Source: Raphanus sativus (Eukaryota > Streptophyta > Magnoliopsida > Brassicales > Brassicaceae). From it: a stretch of DNA of 64,000 nt. The position numbers and the translations under genes were made by a program. The DNA lies in contig NC_079516.1 of assembly GCF_000801105.2 (NCBI RefSeq), forward strand, positions 12,338,001 to 12,402,000, written 5' to 3'. Positions 1-11,900 of this stretch are shown in pieces. Every line of letters begins with the position of its first letter. Positions within the stretch are counted from its first letter, which is position 1. The notes under the pieces were generated by a model that had not been told where the DNA came from, made no database searches, and saw nothing but the letters and a program-made list of their open reading frames with translations.

Positions 1-1145
1 AACCTCGATGGCTTGTTCAAACCACTTGTGAAGCTCTGGAGCTTCCATGACATGAGTCACAACAGCTTCAACAGGCGGCTGCGCAGTATAACCAGATGGT
101 ATCATTAGACTGACTTTCACAGCACGTTAATAAATGGTAGCATATGAGCCTATTATATACCTTCTCAATAAAGTCTAGAAGAACATGAACAACTGGTTCA
201 TGCAAGTAACGTTTTTTGGCAGCAAGACTGATGAGAGCATTGGTAAACTCTTTGATGATCTGAGAGTCTTTATCAGACTGCCAGTCTTCAACTAGTCTTC
301 CAGATCGTGCTAACGCACCATAAGCAAACAAACGACCCAATAGGCTTTCTTTCACATCCTGCATCATTTGCAAATCAATAATATCGGTCTAATATTGCAA
401 ATCCACAAATTTGTCTAGTTTATTCTTTTCTATATGTAATTTTTTATAATTCATCAAAATAATTTTATAATTAAATCCAAAAACTGTAAATGTAAAATAT
501 ATAAAAATAAATCAATAATTTGTTCTTATACTGCTCTGAATAATCCTTCTAGTAACTAGTTAATGTATAACTATTTCTTGAACATTGATCAGAACCATTC
601 GAGTCTCTACAACATAAACTCACATAAAACTAAAGGATTATATAAAGAGCTGATACTTACTTGTCCCTTCATGGATGAAGACACACACAAATTATCAGAA
701 ACGAGTTTAAGCAGCGACTCTAAACTGATGCTAGAGATCATGCCAACAGGTAATGTCAACCCCAAAGCATATCCTTGTCTTGCACACCGTTACAAAAAAC
801 AAAACATTCTTTGTAGAGTAACTGGATACTAAAAGAACTGAACCAGTGAGAAAAGAGACATTATACCTCTCTTGAAGAAGAGACTCCACGGATAAGCCTA
901 CGTAGAGCGTATCTAAGAGGCGGTGAGCAGTTATCCAGACCCTCGTTCTTCTCAACTTCAAACATCAAACCTCCGTCTATAGATTCTTTGTCTGGTAAGA
1001 TATCGTATTGCTTCTGAATCTCTTGCAACCTCGTCACCAAGGAGGTGGCAGCTGCTTCTCTAACGGAAGCATCGGGAGAAGTCAAGTCTGTAAAGTAGTT
1101 AAGAGGAAGCTCCGGCAAAGAGGAAGAAGTATCGTCAGCATTCAT
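1..1145 (-). CDS. POL5/MYBBP1A-like nucleolar protein, 5' part
   Basis: This is the N-terminal part of a DNA polymerase V/MYBBP1A family protein, a nucleolar HEAT-repeat factor linked to rDNA transcription rather than replication. The ATG is at 1145-1143. Four exons can be read: 1145-867, 786-661, 358-161 and 78-1, all in phase 0, and the gene continues past the left edge. The product starts MNADDTSSSLPELPLNYFTD and contains LLGRLFAYGALARSGR and HVMEAPELHKWFEQ, which I recognise from Arabidopsis At5g64420. Donors at 866, 660 and 160 are all GT, and acceptors before 358 and 78 are AG. The acceptor before 786 reads GG instead of AG (see findings). The neighbouring OPT4 ortholog lies over 13 kb away on the other strand, whereas I recall the two genes being adjacent in Arabidopsis. 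Exon 2 is inferred from phase and homology. Confidence 0.85.
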
Positions 1146-1350
1146 CTTTGTTTCGTCTTCTTCTTCTCCTCCTCCTCCATATTCTCTGATGAACCGGCGC
1201 TGGTTCTCTTATTCGTACTACCCATACCCATTGATGAAACACACAGAAGCCGCGAGTTTTTGCTTTGTCGTGAAAAAGGACAAAAGCCTTTGAAAAAAGA
1301 TGTGAATGGGACGGTAACAAATACAAAACCCTAGTCGACGAGTTACGGTT

Positions 1351-1957
1351 AGTTAAAACCCATGTTCAAAAATTCGCTAGGCGTAACGCGTCCGGTTAGT
1401 CTGAGCCTAGCGAGTTATTAGAAAGGTGGGAAAAAATCGGGGGAGTAAGCGGGGAGTAATTTTCTTTAAAAACAAAAAAAAAATATTTTTTTATAATATA
1501 GGTTTAATATGTGTACATTCGATAGATTACAAACGAAATATCATAGTCTAGTGGTAAGTGGTGCTAAGGGTTTATCCTCTAGCCTAGCTTTGAAACGTAA
1601 GCTATGCAGTTTTGATGGGTTTTTTATCATTTTATTGTAGAAGGGCAAACTTGTAATTTCGTCTGTCCATCTTTTTCCTCGACCTAGTCTTTTACAGAAC
1701 CTGATGTTGCGGCCGTTTTCTCTGTTTTTGAGCATAAATCATCATTTTTTGGTTGATTTTCTTTGATTCAACTCACAATATGATAGATCTATGGTTTATT
1801 AATCTATTCAGAATCTAAATCAACAGAAAATACAAGTTTCTTTTGTCTGAACCGCGTTTTTACCGAATATGGTATATTCGCGGCGGCGGAGCTCCGCCGA
1901 GCGTATCTCCGGCGTGGAATCGGCCGCTCCGGCCGCGTTTTCGAACATGGGTTAAAA
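1351..1957. mobile_element. Possible TIR-bounded non-autonomous element
   Basis: The left end holds AAAACCCATGTTCAAAAATT and the right end holds the reverse complement of a close variant (CGAACATGGGTTAAAAC), about 600 bp apart. The interior has a GC-rich stretch at 1880-1935 unlike its AT-rich surroundings, and a tRNA-like A-box word near 1547. A 3-bp TTA/TAA target duplication is possible but cannot be separated from the repeat ends. Family is not determined. Confidence 0.35.
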
Positions 1958-2730
1958 CACACACATTATTCTGATTCGCTTTCGTTATTGGGTTAATCTG
2001 GACTTAATTAGAGCGTTGGGCTGGGCCTTTTGTAAAATCACAATTTTCATTTTAGTCTCTTTTCAGTTATATAATGTAAAACAGTGAATATCTACTAATA
2101 ATAGGAATCCCAAACAATGTTGAAAAGTTATGAAATTTTATAGAAATTTTCTTTTTTTGTTAAAAATTGTGTATTTTCATTATTTGTTTAAATATTTGTG
2201 TATTAGTTAGTATTTAAATTGAAAACATGTAATTATTTAAATGAAAAGTTGTGACTATTCATATATGTATCATTTCAAAATAACTACTTTTAAATTGAAA
2301 ATATATGACTATTTAAATTGAAAAATTGCAACTATTCATATAATTATCATTTTAAAATAACTACATTTAAATTAAAAATTTGTGACTATTCATATATATG
2401 GAAAGTTGCATCTCTTAATTTTTTGTACAAATATTTATGTATTTTCGTTTTTATTATGCTTTATCTATTTATTAATATTTCATAAATATTTGTAACTTTT
2501 GTATCTAAAAATCAGTGTATTAAAATGAAAAATTAAATCTCTTGAGTTTTATACATGAAAGTTTCATCTCCTATATGGTTTACATGAAAAAACCCTAACA
2601 TTGTTGAAAAGTTGTGTATTTTTGAATAAATTTTATTTCTTGTTAAAATTTATATATTTTCATTATATATTAAGGTGTGTCTTTTTATTGTTTGTTTCAA
2701 GAGTTGTGTATAAGTTAGTATTTAAATTTT
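1958..2730. other. AT-rich intergenic repeat, no gene seen
   Basis: The stretch is strongly AT-rich. It repeats words of the type AAAGTTGTGACTATTCATAT and ATCATTTCAAAATAACTAC at 2240-2400. The same words recur at 27115-27380, so this is probably the remnant of a dispersed transposon family. No ORF with recognisable content was found. Confidence 0.5.
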
Positions 2731-2741
2731 ATACAAATATG

Positions 2742-3050
2742 TTTTTTTTAACGTCTGAATCGATTATTATCGAGTAATTATGCTATTACAATGATGAGAA
2801 TATTACAAAGACAACTTTTACAGCCGACAATTCTACCACCCTGTGAGAATACACGCCTGACTGCACCACTCTGAGCAGTCCTATGAGATCCATGTTCGAT
2901 GGTACGCCATGCACCAAGCTGAAGATCTCATGTAACCTGTTTCTCCATAATCTGCATAATTTGGTATTTTCTGGAGTTTTGAACCCCAGACCTCTGGGTG
3001 TAAAAGCAATTGAACCCTTAGTCAAACCACTGGACCAATGGGGCTTCCAC
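2742..3050 (-). mobile_element. tRNA-derived SINE with target-site duplication
   Basis: Read on the minus strand, the 5' end carries a pol III A-box-like word (TGGTCCAGTGGTTTGA, near 3037-3022) and a B-box-like word (GGGTTCAAAACTCC, near 2988-2975). The 3' end is an A-rich tail (poly-T at 2742-2749 on the plus strand). The flanks share atacaaatatg at 2731-2741 and 3051-3061, extendable by a few T residues, as expected for an LINE-mobilised insertion. Two overlapping ORFs here are chance frames. The SINE family name is not assigned. Confidence 0.8.
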
Positions 3051-3061
3051 ATACAAATATG

Positions 3062-3419
3062 TTTGTTTTCAAATTTTCATATTACACATATCTAATGATT
3101 TTGTATATTACACATATCTAATGATTTCAAATTTTCATATTACAAATATGTTTGTTTTCAAATTTGCATATTACACATATCTAATGATTTTGTAATACTA
3201 ACTAAATCAAATTAGTTTAAGAGGCGTTCGTACTTCTTCGTTGACGACATAATAAAAGATATATTTTTATTTAAAAAGATTTTAATCTTTCAAAATATAT
3301 TTTTTATTTATTACAAAGTTATATAATTTAAATTTTAGAGTAACTTACTTAAATTAATAAAAGATGTATAAATGTTTTGGTATAAAAACATATAATTATT
3401 TATACAGTATTTTCACTCT
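3062..3419. other. AT-rich spacer before the tandem array
   Basis: Short imperfect direct repeats of the type CAAATTTTCATATTACACATATCTAATGATTT occur three times at about 3068-3190. Nothing else is recognised. Confidence 0.4.
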
Positions 3420-6400
3420 ATATCCAAACTTTTTTTGTGGAATGTCATAAGACTTTCTTGGAGTGTTCTAAGAAGCTCTTAAATTGTATTTGAACGTCAC
3501 TACCGTATCCATTGGTTTGTTTCGAAGCAATTTTGAGAAACTTTGGAGTTATTTAAATGCATAACTGCACATAATTTTCAAAATTTCCAGAGTTTTATGA
3601 ACTTGATGTGATCGTCATTACCCTGTCCACATGTGCATTTTAAGCAACTTTGGGAGATTTTGAATTTTTTGAAATGTATAATTGCACAGAATCTTCAGAA
3701 TTTTATCTATTGATTGAGAACTAGCTATTGTGATATTGAGCTCATCTTTTCAGAAACAGTAGAGATTTTGATTAGCTTTCCAATGCCACCAGTTTGAGGT
3801 CACCCGGGGTCCTTAGTCAAAAGTTTGATAATTTTACTGAAGAGTGGTCGTTTGACGCACGAAGAGGAAACTTAATATCCTAAGCCATTTGTGGACATTG
3901 CACATAATGTTGTGGAATGTAAGCAGACATCCTTGGAATGTCATAAGATTTATTTGGAATGTCATAAGACTTCCTTGGAATGTCATGAAACATTCCAAAA
4001 CTGTATTCAAACGTCATTACCCTATTTTGGTTTATTTCGAGCAATTTTGGGAGATTTTAGAGTTATTTAAATTCATAACTGCACAAAACTTTCAGAATTT
4101 TTAGAAATTTAAGAGTTTTATTAACTTAACAATGCCACCAGTTTGATGTCAATCGGGGTCCTTAGTCAAAAGTTATGATAGGTTTACCGAAGAGTGGTCG
4201 TTTGACGCAAGAAGAGGAAACTTAATATCCTAAGACATCTATGGACATTGCACATAAGGTTGTGGAATGTCAGCAGACATCTTTGAAATGTCATAAGACT
4301 TCTTTGAAATGTCATAAGACTTCTTTGAAATGTCATAAGACTTCCTTGAGTCCTGACGTTCTTAAACTGTATTTGAACGTCATTACTGTATCCACTCGTT
4401 TATTTCGAACAGTTTTGGGAGATTTTGGAGTTTTTTAAATACATAATGGTCAAAAATTTCAGAATTTTCAGAAATTTCAAGGTTTTTATGAACTTTATGT
4501 GATCGTCATTACCCTGCCCATTGTTACGTTTTAAGAAACTTTGGGAGATTTTGAGTTTTTTGTAATGTATAATTGCACATAATCTTCAAAATTTTATCTA
4601 TTGATAGAGAACTAACTATGGTGAAATTGAGCTCATCTTTTAAGAAACGGTAGAGATTTTGATTAGTTTCCAATGCCACCAGTTTGAGGTCACCCGGTGT
4701 CCTTAGTCAAAAGTTTTGAAAATTTTACTGAAGAGTGGTCGTTTGATGCACGAAGAGGAAACTTAATATCCTAAGCCATCTGTGGACATTGCACATAAGG
4801 TTGTGGAATGTAAGCAGACATCTTTGGAATGTCATAAGATTTCTTTGGAATGTCATAAGACTTCCTTGGAATGTCATGAAACATTCCTAAACTGTATTCA
4901 AACGTCGTTACCCTATTTTGATTTATTTCGAGCAATTTTGGGAGATTTTAGAGTTTTTTAATTCATAACTGCACAAAACTTTCAGAATTTTTAGAAATTT
5001 AAGAGTTTTATTAACTTAACAATGCCACCAGTTTGATGTCAATCGGGGTCCTTAGTCAAAAGTTATGATAGGTTTACCGAAGAGTGGTCGTTTGACGCAA
5101 GAAGAGGAAACTTAATATCCTAAGACATCTATGGACATTGCACATAAGGTTGTGGAATGTCAGCAGACATCCTTGAAATGTCATAAGACTTCTTTGAAAT
5201 GTCATAAGACTTCCTTGGAATGTCCTGAGACGTTATTAAAATGTATTTGAACGTCATTACTGTATCCACTCGTTTATTTCGAACAGTTTTTGGGAGATTT
5301 TAGAGTTTTTTAAATACATAATGGTCAAAAATTTCAGAATTTTCAGAAATTTCAGGGTTTTATGAACTTTATGTGATCGTCATTACCCTGCCCACTCTTA
5401 CGTTTAAGAAACTTTGGGAGATTTTGAGTTTTTTTGTAATGTATAATTGCACATAATCTTCAAAATTTTATCTATTGATAGAGAACTAACTATGGTGAAA
5501 TTGAGCTCATCTTTTAAGAAACGGTAGAGATTTTGATTAGCTTTCCAATGCCACCAGTTTGAGGTCACCCGGGGTCCTTACTCAAAAGTTTATGCACGAA
5601 GAGGAAACTTAATATCCTAAGCCATCTGTGGACATTGCACATAAGGTTGTGGAATGTAAGCAGACATCCTTGGAATGTCATAAGATTTCTTTGGAATGTC
5701 ATAAGACTTCCTTGGAATGTCATGAAACATTCCTAAAGTGTATTCAAACGTCATTACCCTATTTGGGTTTGTTTCGAGCAATTTTGAGAGATTTTGGAGT
5801 TATTTAAATTCATAACTGCAAAAAACTTTCAGAATTTTTAGAAATTTCAGATATTTATTAACTTAACAATGCCACCAGTTTGAGGTCAATCGGGATCCTT
5901 AGTCAAAAGTTATGATAGGTTTAATGAAGAGTGGTCGTTTGACGCAAGAAGAGGAAACTTAATATCCTAAGACATCTATGGACATTGCACATAAGGTTGT
6001 GGAATGTCAGCAGACATCCTTGAAATGTCATAAGACTTCTTTGAAATGTCATAAGACTTCTTTGAAATGTCATAAGACTTCCTTGGAATGTCCTGAGACG
6101 TTCTTAAACAGTACTTGAACGTCATTACTGTATCCACTCGTTTATTTCGAACAGTTTTGGGAGATTTTGGAATTTTTTAAATACATAATGGTCAAAATTT
6201 TCAGAATTTTCAGAAATTTCAGAGTTTTACGAACTTTATGTGATCGTCATTACCCTGTCCACTGTTACGTTTTAAGAAACTTTGGGAATTTTTGAGTTTT
6301 TTTTGTAATGTATAATTGCACATAATCTTCAAAAATTTATCTATTGATAAAGAACTAACTATGGTGAAATTGAGCTCATCTTTTAAGAAACGGTAGAGAT

Positions 6401-6894
6401 TTTGATTAGCTTTCCAATGCCACCAGTTTGACGTCACCCGGGGTTCTTAATCAAAAGTTTTGATAATTTTACTGAAGAGTGGTCGTTTGACGCATGAAGA
6501 GGAAACGTAATATCACTAGCCATATGTGGACATTGCACATAAGGTTGTGGAATATAAGCAGACATCCTTGGAATGTCATAAGACTTCCATGGAATGTCAT
6601 AAGACTTCCTTGGAATGTCCTAAAACGTTCATAAACTGTATTTAAACGTCATTACCCTATTTTGGTTTTTTTCGAGCAACTTTGCGAGATTTTGAAATTA
6701 TTTAAATTCATAACTGCACAAAACTTTAAGAATTTTCAGAAATTTCGAAGTTTTATGAACTTAACAATGCCACCAGCTTGAGGTCAATCGGGGTCCTTAG
6801 TCAAAAGTTATAATAGTTTTACTGAACAGTGATCGTTTAACGCACGAAGAAGAAATTTAATATCCTAAGACATCTGTGGACATTGCACATAAGG

Positions 6895-7040
6895 TTGTGG
6901 AATGTCACCAAACATCCTTGGAATGTCACCAAACTTCTTTGGAATGTAATAAGACTTCCTTGGAATGTCATAAGACTTCCTTAGAATGTCATAAGACTTC
7001 CTTGGAATGTCATAAGACTTCCTTGGAATGTCCTAAGACG
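6895..7040. repeat. 21-bp minisatellite run inside the array
   Basis: About seven copies of a 21-bp unit (CTTGGAATGTCATAAGACTTC and variants) lie head to tail here, the longest run I see. Shorter runs of two to five copies sit at the same place in most array units, for example 9020-9105, 12015-12110 and 12970-13060. Because 21 bp is seven codons, the run stays open on both strands, reading as SLECHKT heptads on plus and MTFQGSL heptads on minus. No start context or domain suggests that it is translated. Confidence 0.85.
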
Positions 7041-7984
7041 TTCCTAAAATGTATTTGAACGTCATTACTGTATCGACTGGTTTGTTTCGAACAATTTTGG
7101 GAGATTTTGGAGTTAATTAAATACATAACTGCACAAAATTTTCAGAGTTTTCAGAAATTTCAGAGTTTTATGAACTTTATTTGATTGTCATTACCCTGCC
7201 CACTGGTACGTAATTTGAGTTTTTTTGTAATGTATAATTGCACATAATCTTCTAATGCCACCAGTTTGAGGTCAATCGGGGTCCTTAGTCAAAAGTTATG
7301 ATAGTTTACTGAAGAGTGGTCGTTTGACGCACGAAGAGGAAACTTAATATCCCAAGACATCTGTGGACATTGCACATAAGGTTGTGGAATATTAGCAGAC
7401 ATCCTTGGAATGTCATAAGACTTCTTTGGAATGTCATAAGAGTTTCTTGGAATTTTCTGAGACGTTCCTAAACTGCATTTAAACGTCATTACCCTATCCA
7501 CTGGTCTTATGACTTCTTTGGAATGTCATAAGACTTCCTTGAAATGTCCTGAGACGTTCCTAAACTGTATTTGAACGTCATTATTGTATCCATTGGTTTG
7601 TTTCGAACAATTTTGGGAGATTTGAGAGTTATTTAAAAACATAACTGCACAACATTTTCAGGAATTTTTGAGTTTTATGAACTAACAATGCCACCAGTTT
7701 GAGGTCAATCGGGGTCCTTAGTCATCAGACTTCTTTGGAATATCATAAGACTTCCTTGAAATGTCCAGAGACGTTCCTAATTATATTTGAACGTCATTAC
7801 TGTATCCACTGGTTTGTTTCCAACAATTTTGGTAGATTTTGGAGTTATTTAAATACATAACTGCACAAAAGTTTCAGAATTTTTTGAAATTTTAGGGTTT
7901 TGTGAACTTTATGTGATCGTCATTACTCTGTCCACTGGTACGTTTTTAGCAACTTTGGGAGATTTTGATTTTTTTGTAATATAT

Positions 7985-8975
7985 CTTGATGTTGTATTTT
8001 CTCTTTTTTTTGGTATATGGGAGTCAGAACCTCTTATAACTCATTTGAACCAAATATCTATATAAAAAATAGAAAGATTACTATAATAACACTAATTCAT
8101 CTTCTTATTACTAGATTAGTTTATAATTTTTTTTTAATTACTAGAATATTTTGCATACTCATTATACCCTTTTTCTTTGTTAAAAATCATATTACCAAAA
8201 ATGCCATTATTATTTTTTGCCACATCATCAAAAATCTGCCGTAAATAAATAAAAATATTTATCGAATAAAATCTATGACACACGAGAGAACAGTTTTTCT
8301 ACTTTCTGGCAGATGTATTATCTATCGAAAACTTATCAAAATAGACTTAAAATTGTTAAAGACTTTTAGGAATAAGTCCACCATACGTTACAGTAGATTT
8401 GTTTACGTTGGAAGATTTCTTTTCTACTGACAACTTTTATATGGCAGATTTTTAATATGTGGAATATTTTCACACAGTAAACGAAATTTGTCTCGTAGAC
8501 TTTTTAATAGTTTGGCAGATTATTTTGTTTTCGAGGTAGCATACATATTTTATTCGTTTATACACGACAAACTTTTCGAATAAGAATGCTTGCAGCAGAC
8601 TTATAAATTAATAGCATAACTAACTATATATGTTAGCATACTTTTTCTACGTCATGACAGCTCATCACGAGTAATATGCAGTAACAGACTTTTTAACCTT
8701 GATTCCGGTTTAGTAATTGAACCAATTATAATTAAAAATTCCAGTTACCTAATTAAAATTAATAAATTTTGGTCAACTAATTGAATAAAAAATTGACCAC
8801 TGACCATCATCAGTTACTAAAACCTAGGTCTAGCCGTAAAATTTCTTCTCCAAGTCACGATAAGAAACGACCTATAAAAAAATAGAATAAATGGTCAATT
8901 TATCATCAGTTGGTCACAATTGTAAAATATGTCATGTTGCTTAGATAATTTGTTCTCATTTGCTATTGTTTCTAG
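7985..8975. mobile_element. Non-array segment interrupting the tandem repeats
   Basis: Array sequence stops at about 7980 and resumes at about 8975. The segment between is AT-rich and repeats words such as GGCAGATTTTT and GACTTTTTAA. Similar wording and order occurs at 31540-32110, so I read both as members of one dispersed family. Clear terminal repeats or a TSD were not found, and a rearranged array is an alternative. Confidence 0.4.
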
Positions 8976-11900
8976 ACATATGTAGACATTGCACATAAGG
9001 TTGTGGAATGTCACCAGACATCCTTGGAATATCATAAGACTTCTTTGGAATGTCATAAGATTTCCTTGGAATGTCATAAGATTTCCTTGGAATGTCATGA
9101 GACATTCTTAAATTGTATTTAAACTTCATTACTCTATTTTAGTTTGTTTCGAGCAATTTTGGGAGATTTTGGAGTTATTTAAATTCATAACTGCACAAAA
9201 CTTTTAGAAATTTCATAAGACTTCTTTGGAATGTCATAAGACTTCCTTAGAATGTCATAAGACTTTTTTGGAATGTCATAAGACTTCCTTAAAATGTCCT
9301 GAGACGTTCCTAAAATGTATTTGAACGTCTTTACTGTATCCACTAGTTTGTTTTGAACAATTTTAGGTGATTTTGGAGTTATTTAAATACATAACTGCAC
9401 AAAATTTTCAGAACTTTTCAAAAATTTCAAGGTTTTATGAACTTTATGTGATCTTCATTACCGTGCCCACTAGTACGTTTTAAGCAATTTTGGGAGATTT
9501 TGAGTTTTTTTTATGGAATGTATGATTGCATATAATCTTCAAAATTTTATCTATTGATATAGAATTAGATAGCGGTGAAATTGAGCTCATCTTTTCAGAA
9601 ACGGTAGAGGTTTTGATTAGCTTTCCAATGCCACTAGTTTGAGGTCAATCGGGGTTCTTAGTCAAAAGTTTTGATAGTTTTACTGAAGAGTGGTCGTTTG
9701 ACGCACAAAGAGAAAACTTAATAGTCTAAGACATCTCTGGACATTGCACATAAGGCTGTGGAATGTCAGCAGACATCCTTGGAATGTAATAAGACTTCTT
9801 TGGAATGTCATATGAGTTTCTTGGAATATTCTGAGACGTTCATAAACTGTATTTAAACGTCATTACCCTATCCACTGGTTTGTTTCGAGCAATTTCGGGA
9901 GATTTTGGAGTTATTTAAATGCATAATTACACAGAATCTTTAGAATTTTATCTATTGATAGAGAATAAGCTATGGTGATTTTGAGCTCATCTTTTCACAA
10001 TTGATAGAGATTTTGATTATCTTAACAATGCCACCAGTTTGAGGTCAATCGGGTCTTTAGTCAAGAGTTATAATAATTTTACTGATAAGTGGTCGTTTGA
10101 CGCACAAAGAAAAAAAACTTAATATCCTAAGACATATGTGGACAATGCACATAAGGTTGTGGAATGTAAGCAGACATCTTTGGAATGTCATAAGACTTCT
10201 TTGGAATGTCATAAGACTTTCTTGGAATGTCATAAGAGTTCTTTGGAATGTCATGAAACATCCCTAAACTTTATTTAAACGTCATCACCCTATTTTGGTT
10301 TGTTTCGAGCAATTTTAGGAGATTTTGGAATTATTTAATTTCGTAACTGCACAAAACTTTCAAAAATTTTATAAGACTTCTTTGGAATGTTCTGAGACGT
10401 TCTTAAACTATATTCGAACATCGTTACTGTATCCACTCGTTTATTTCGAAAAATTTTAGGAGATTTTGGAGTTGTTTAAATACATAACTGCACAAAATTT
10501 TCAGAATTTTCAAAAATTTCAGATCTTTATGAACTTTATGTGATCGTCATTACCGTGCCTACTGGTACATTTTAAACAATAAGACTTCTTTGGAATGTCA
10601 TATGAGTTCCTTGGAATATTCTGAGACGTTCCTAAATTGTATTTAAACGTCATTGCCCTATTCACTGGTTTGTTTCGAGCAATTTTGAGAGATTTTGGAG
10701 TTATTTAAATGCATAATTACACAGAATCTTTAGAATTTTATCTATTGATAACAAGCTATGGTGATTTTGAGCTCATATTTTCTCAATTGATAGAGATTTT
10801 GATTATCTTAACAATGCCACCAGTTTGAGGTCAATCGGGTCCTTAGTCAAGAGTTATAATAATTTTATTGATAAGTGGTCGTTTGACGCACAAAAAAAAC
10901 TTAATATCCTAAGACATATGTGGACAATGCACATAAAGTTATGGAATGTAAGCAGACATCCTTGGAATGTCGTAAGACTTCTTTGGAATGTCATAAGACT
11001 TCCTTGGAATGTCATAAGACTTCCTTGGAATGTCATGAAACGTTTCTAAACTTTATTTAAACGTCATTACCCTATTTTGGTTTGTTTCGAGCAATTTTAG
11101 GAGATTTTGGAATTATTTAAATTCATAACTGCACAAAACTTTCAAAAAATTTATAAGCCATCTTTGGAATGTCATAAGACTTCTTTGGAATGTCCTGAGA
11201 CGTTCTTAAACTATATTCGAATGTCATTACTCTATCCACTCGTTTATTTCGAAAAATTTTAGGAGATTTTGGAGTTGTTTAAATACATAACTGCACAAAA
11301 TTTCAGAATTTTCAAAAATTTCAGAGCTTTATGAACTTTATGTGATCGTCATTACCCTGCCTACTGGTACATTTTAAGCAACTTTGAGAGATTTTGAGTT
11401 TTTTTGTAATGTATAATTGAACATAATCTTCAAAATTTTATCTATTGATAAATAACTAGCTATGGTGAAATTGAGCTCATCTTTTCAGAAACGATAGAGA
11501 TTTTGATTAGCTTTCCAATGCCACCAGTTTGAGGTCAATCGTGGGTTTTGGTCAAAAGTTTTGATAATTTTACTGAAGAGTGGTCGTTTGACGCACGAAG
11601 AGGAAACTTAATATCCTAAGCCATATGTGAACATTGCACATAAGGTTGTGGAAAGTCAACATACATCTTTGGAATGTCATAAGACTTCTTTGGAATGTCA
11701 TAAGATTTCTTTGGAATGTCCTCAATCGTTCCTAAATTGTATTTGAATGTCATTACCCTATTTTGGTTTTTTCGAGCAATTTTGGGAGATTTTGAAGTTA
11801 TTTAAATTCATAACTGCACAAAATTTTAAGAATTTTCAGAAATTTCAGAGTTTTATGAACTTAACAATGCCATCAGCTTGAGGTTAATCGGGGTCTTTAG

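Noticed and set aside
1547..1610. Possible tRNA gene or SINE (TAGTCTAGTGGTAAGTGG near the start)
   Set aside because: Only an A-box-like word is present. No cloverleaf, proper B box or TSD could be built.
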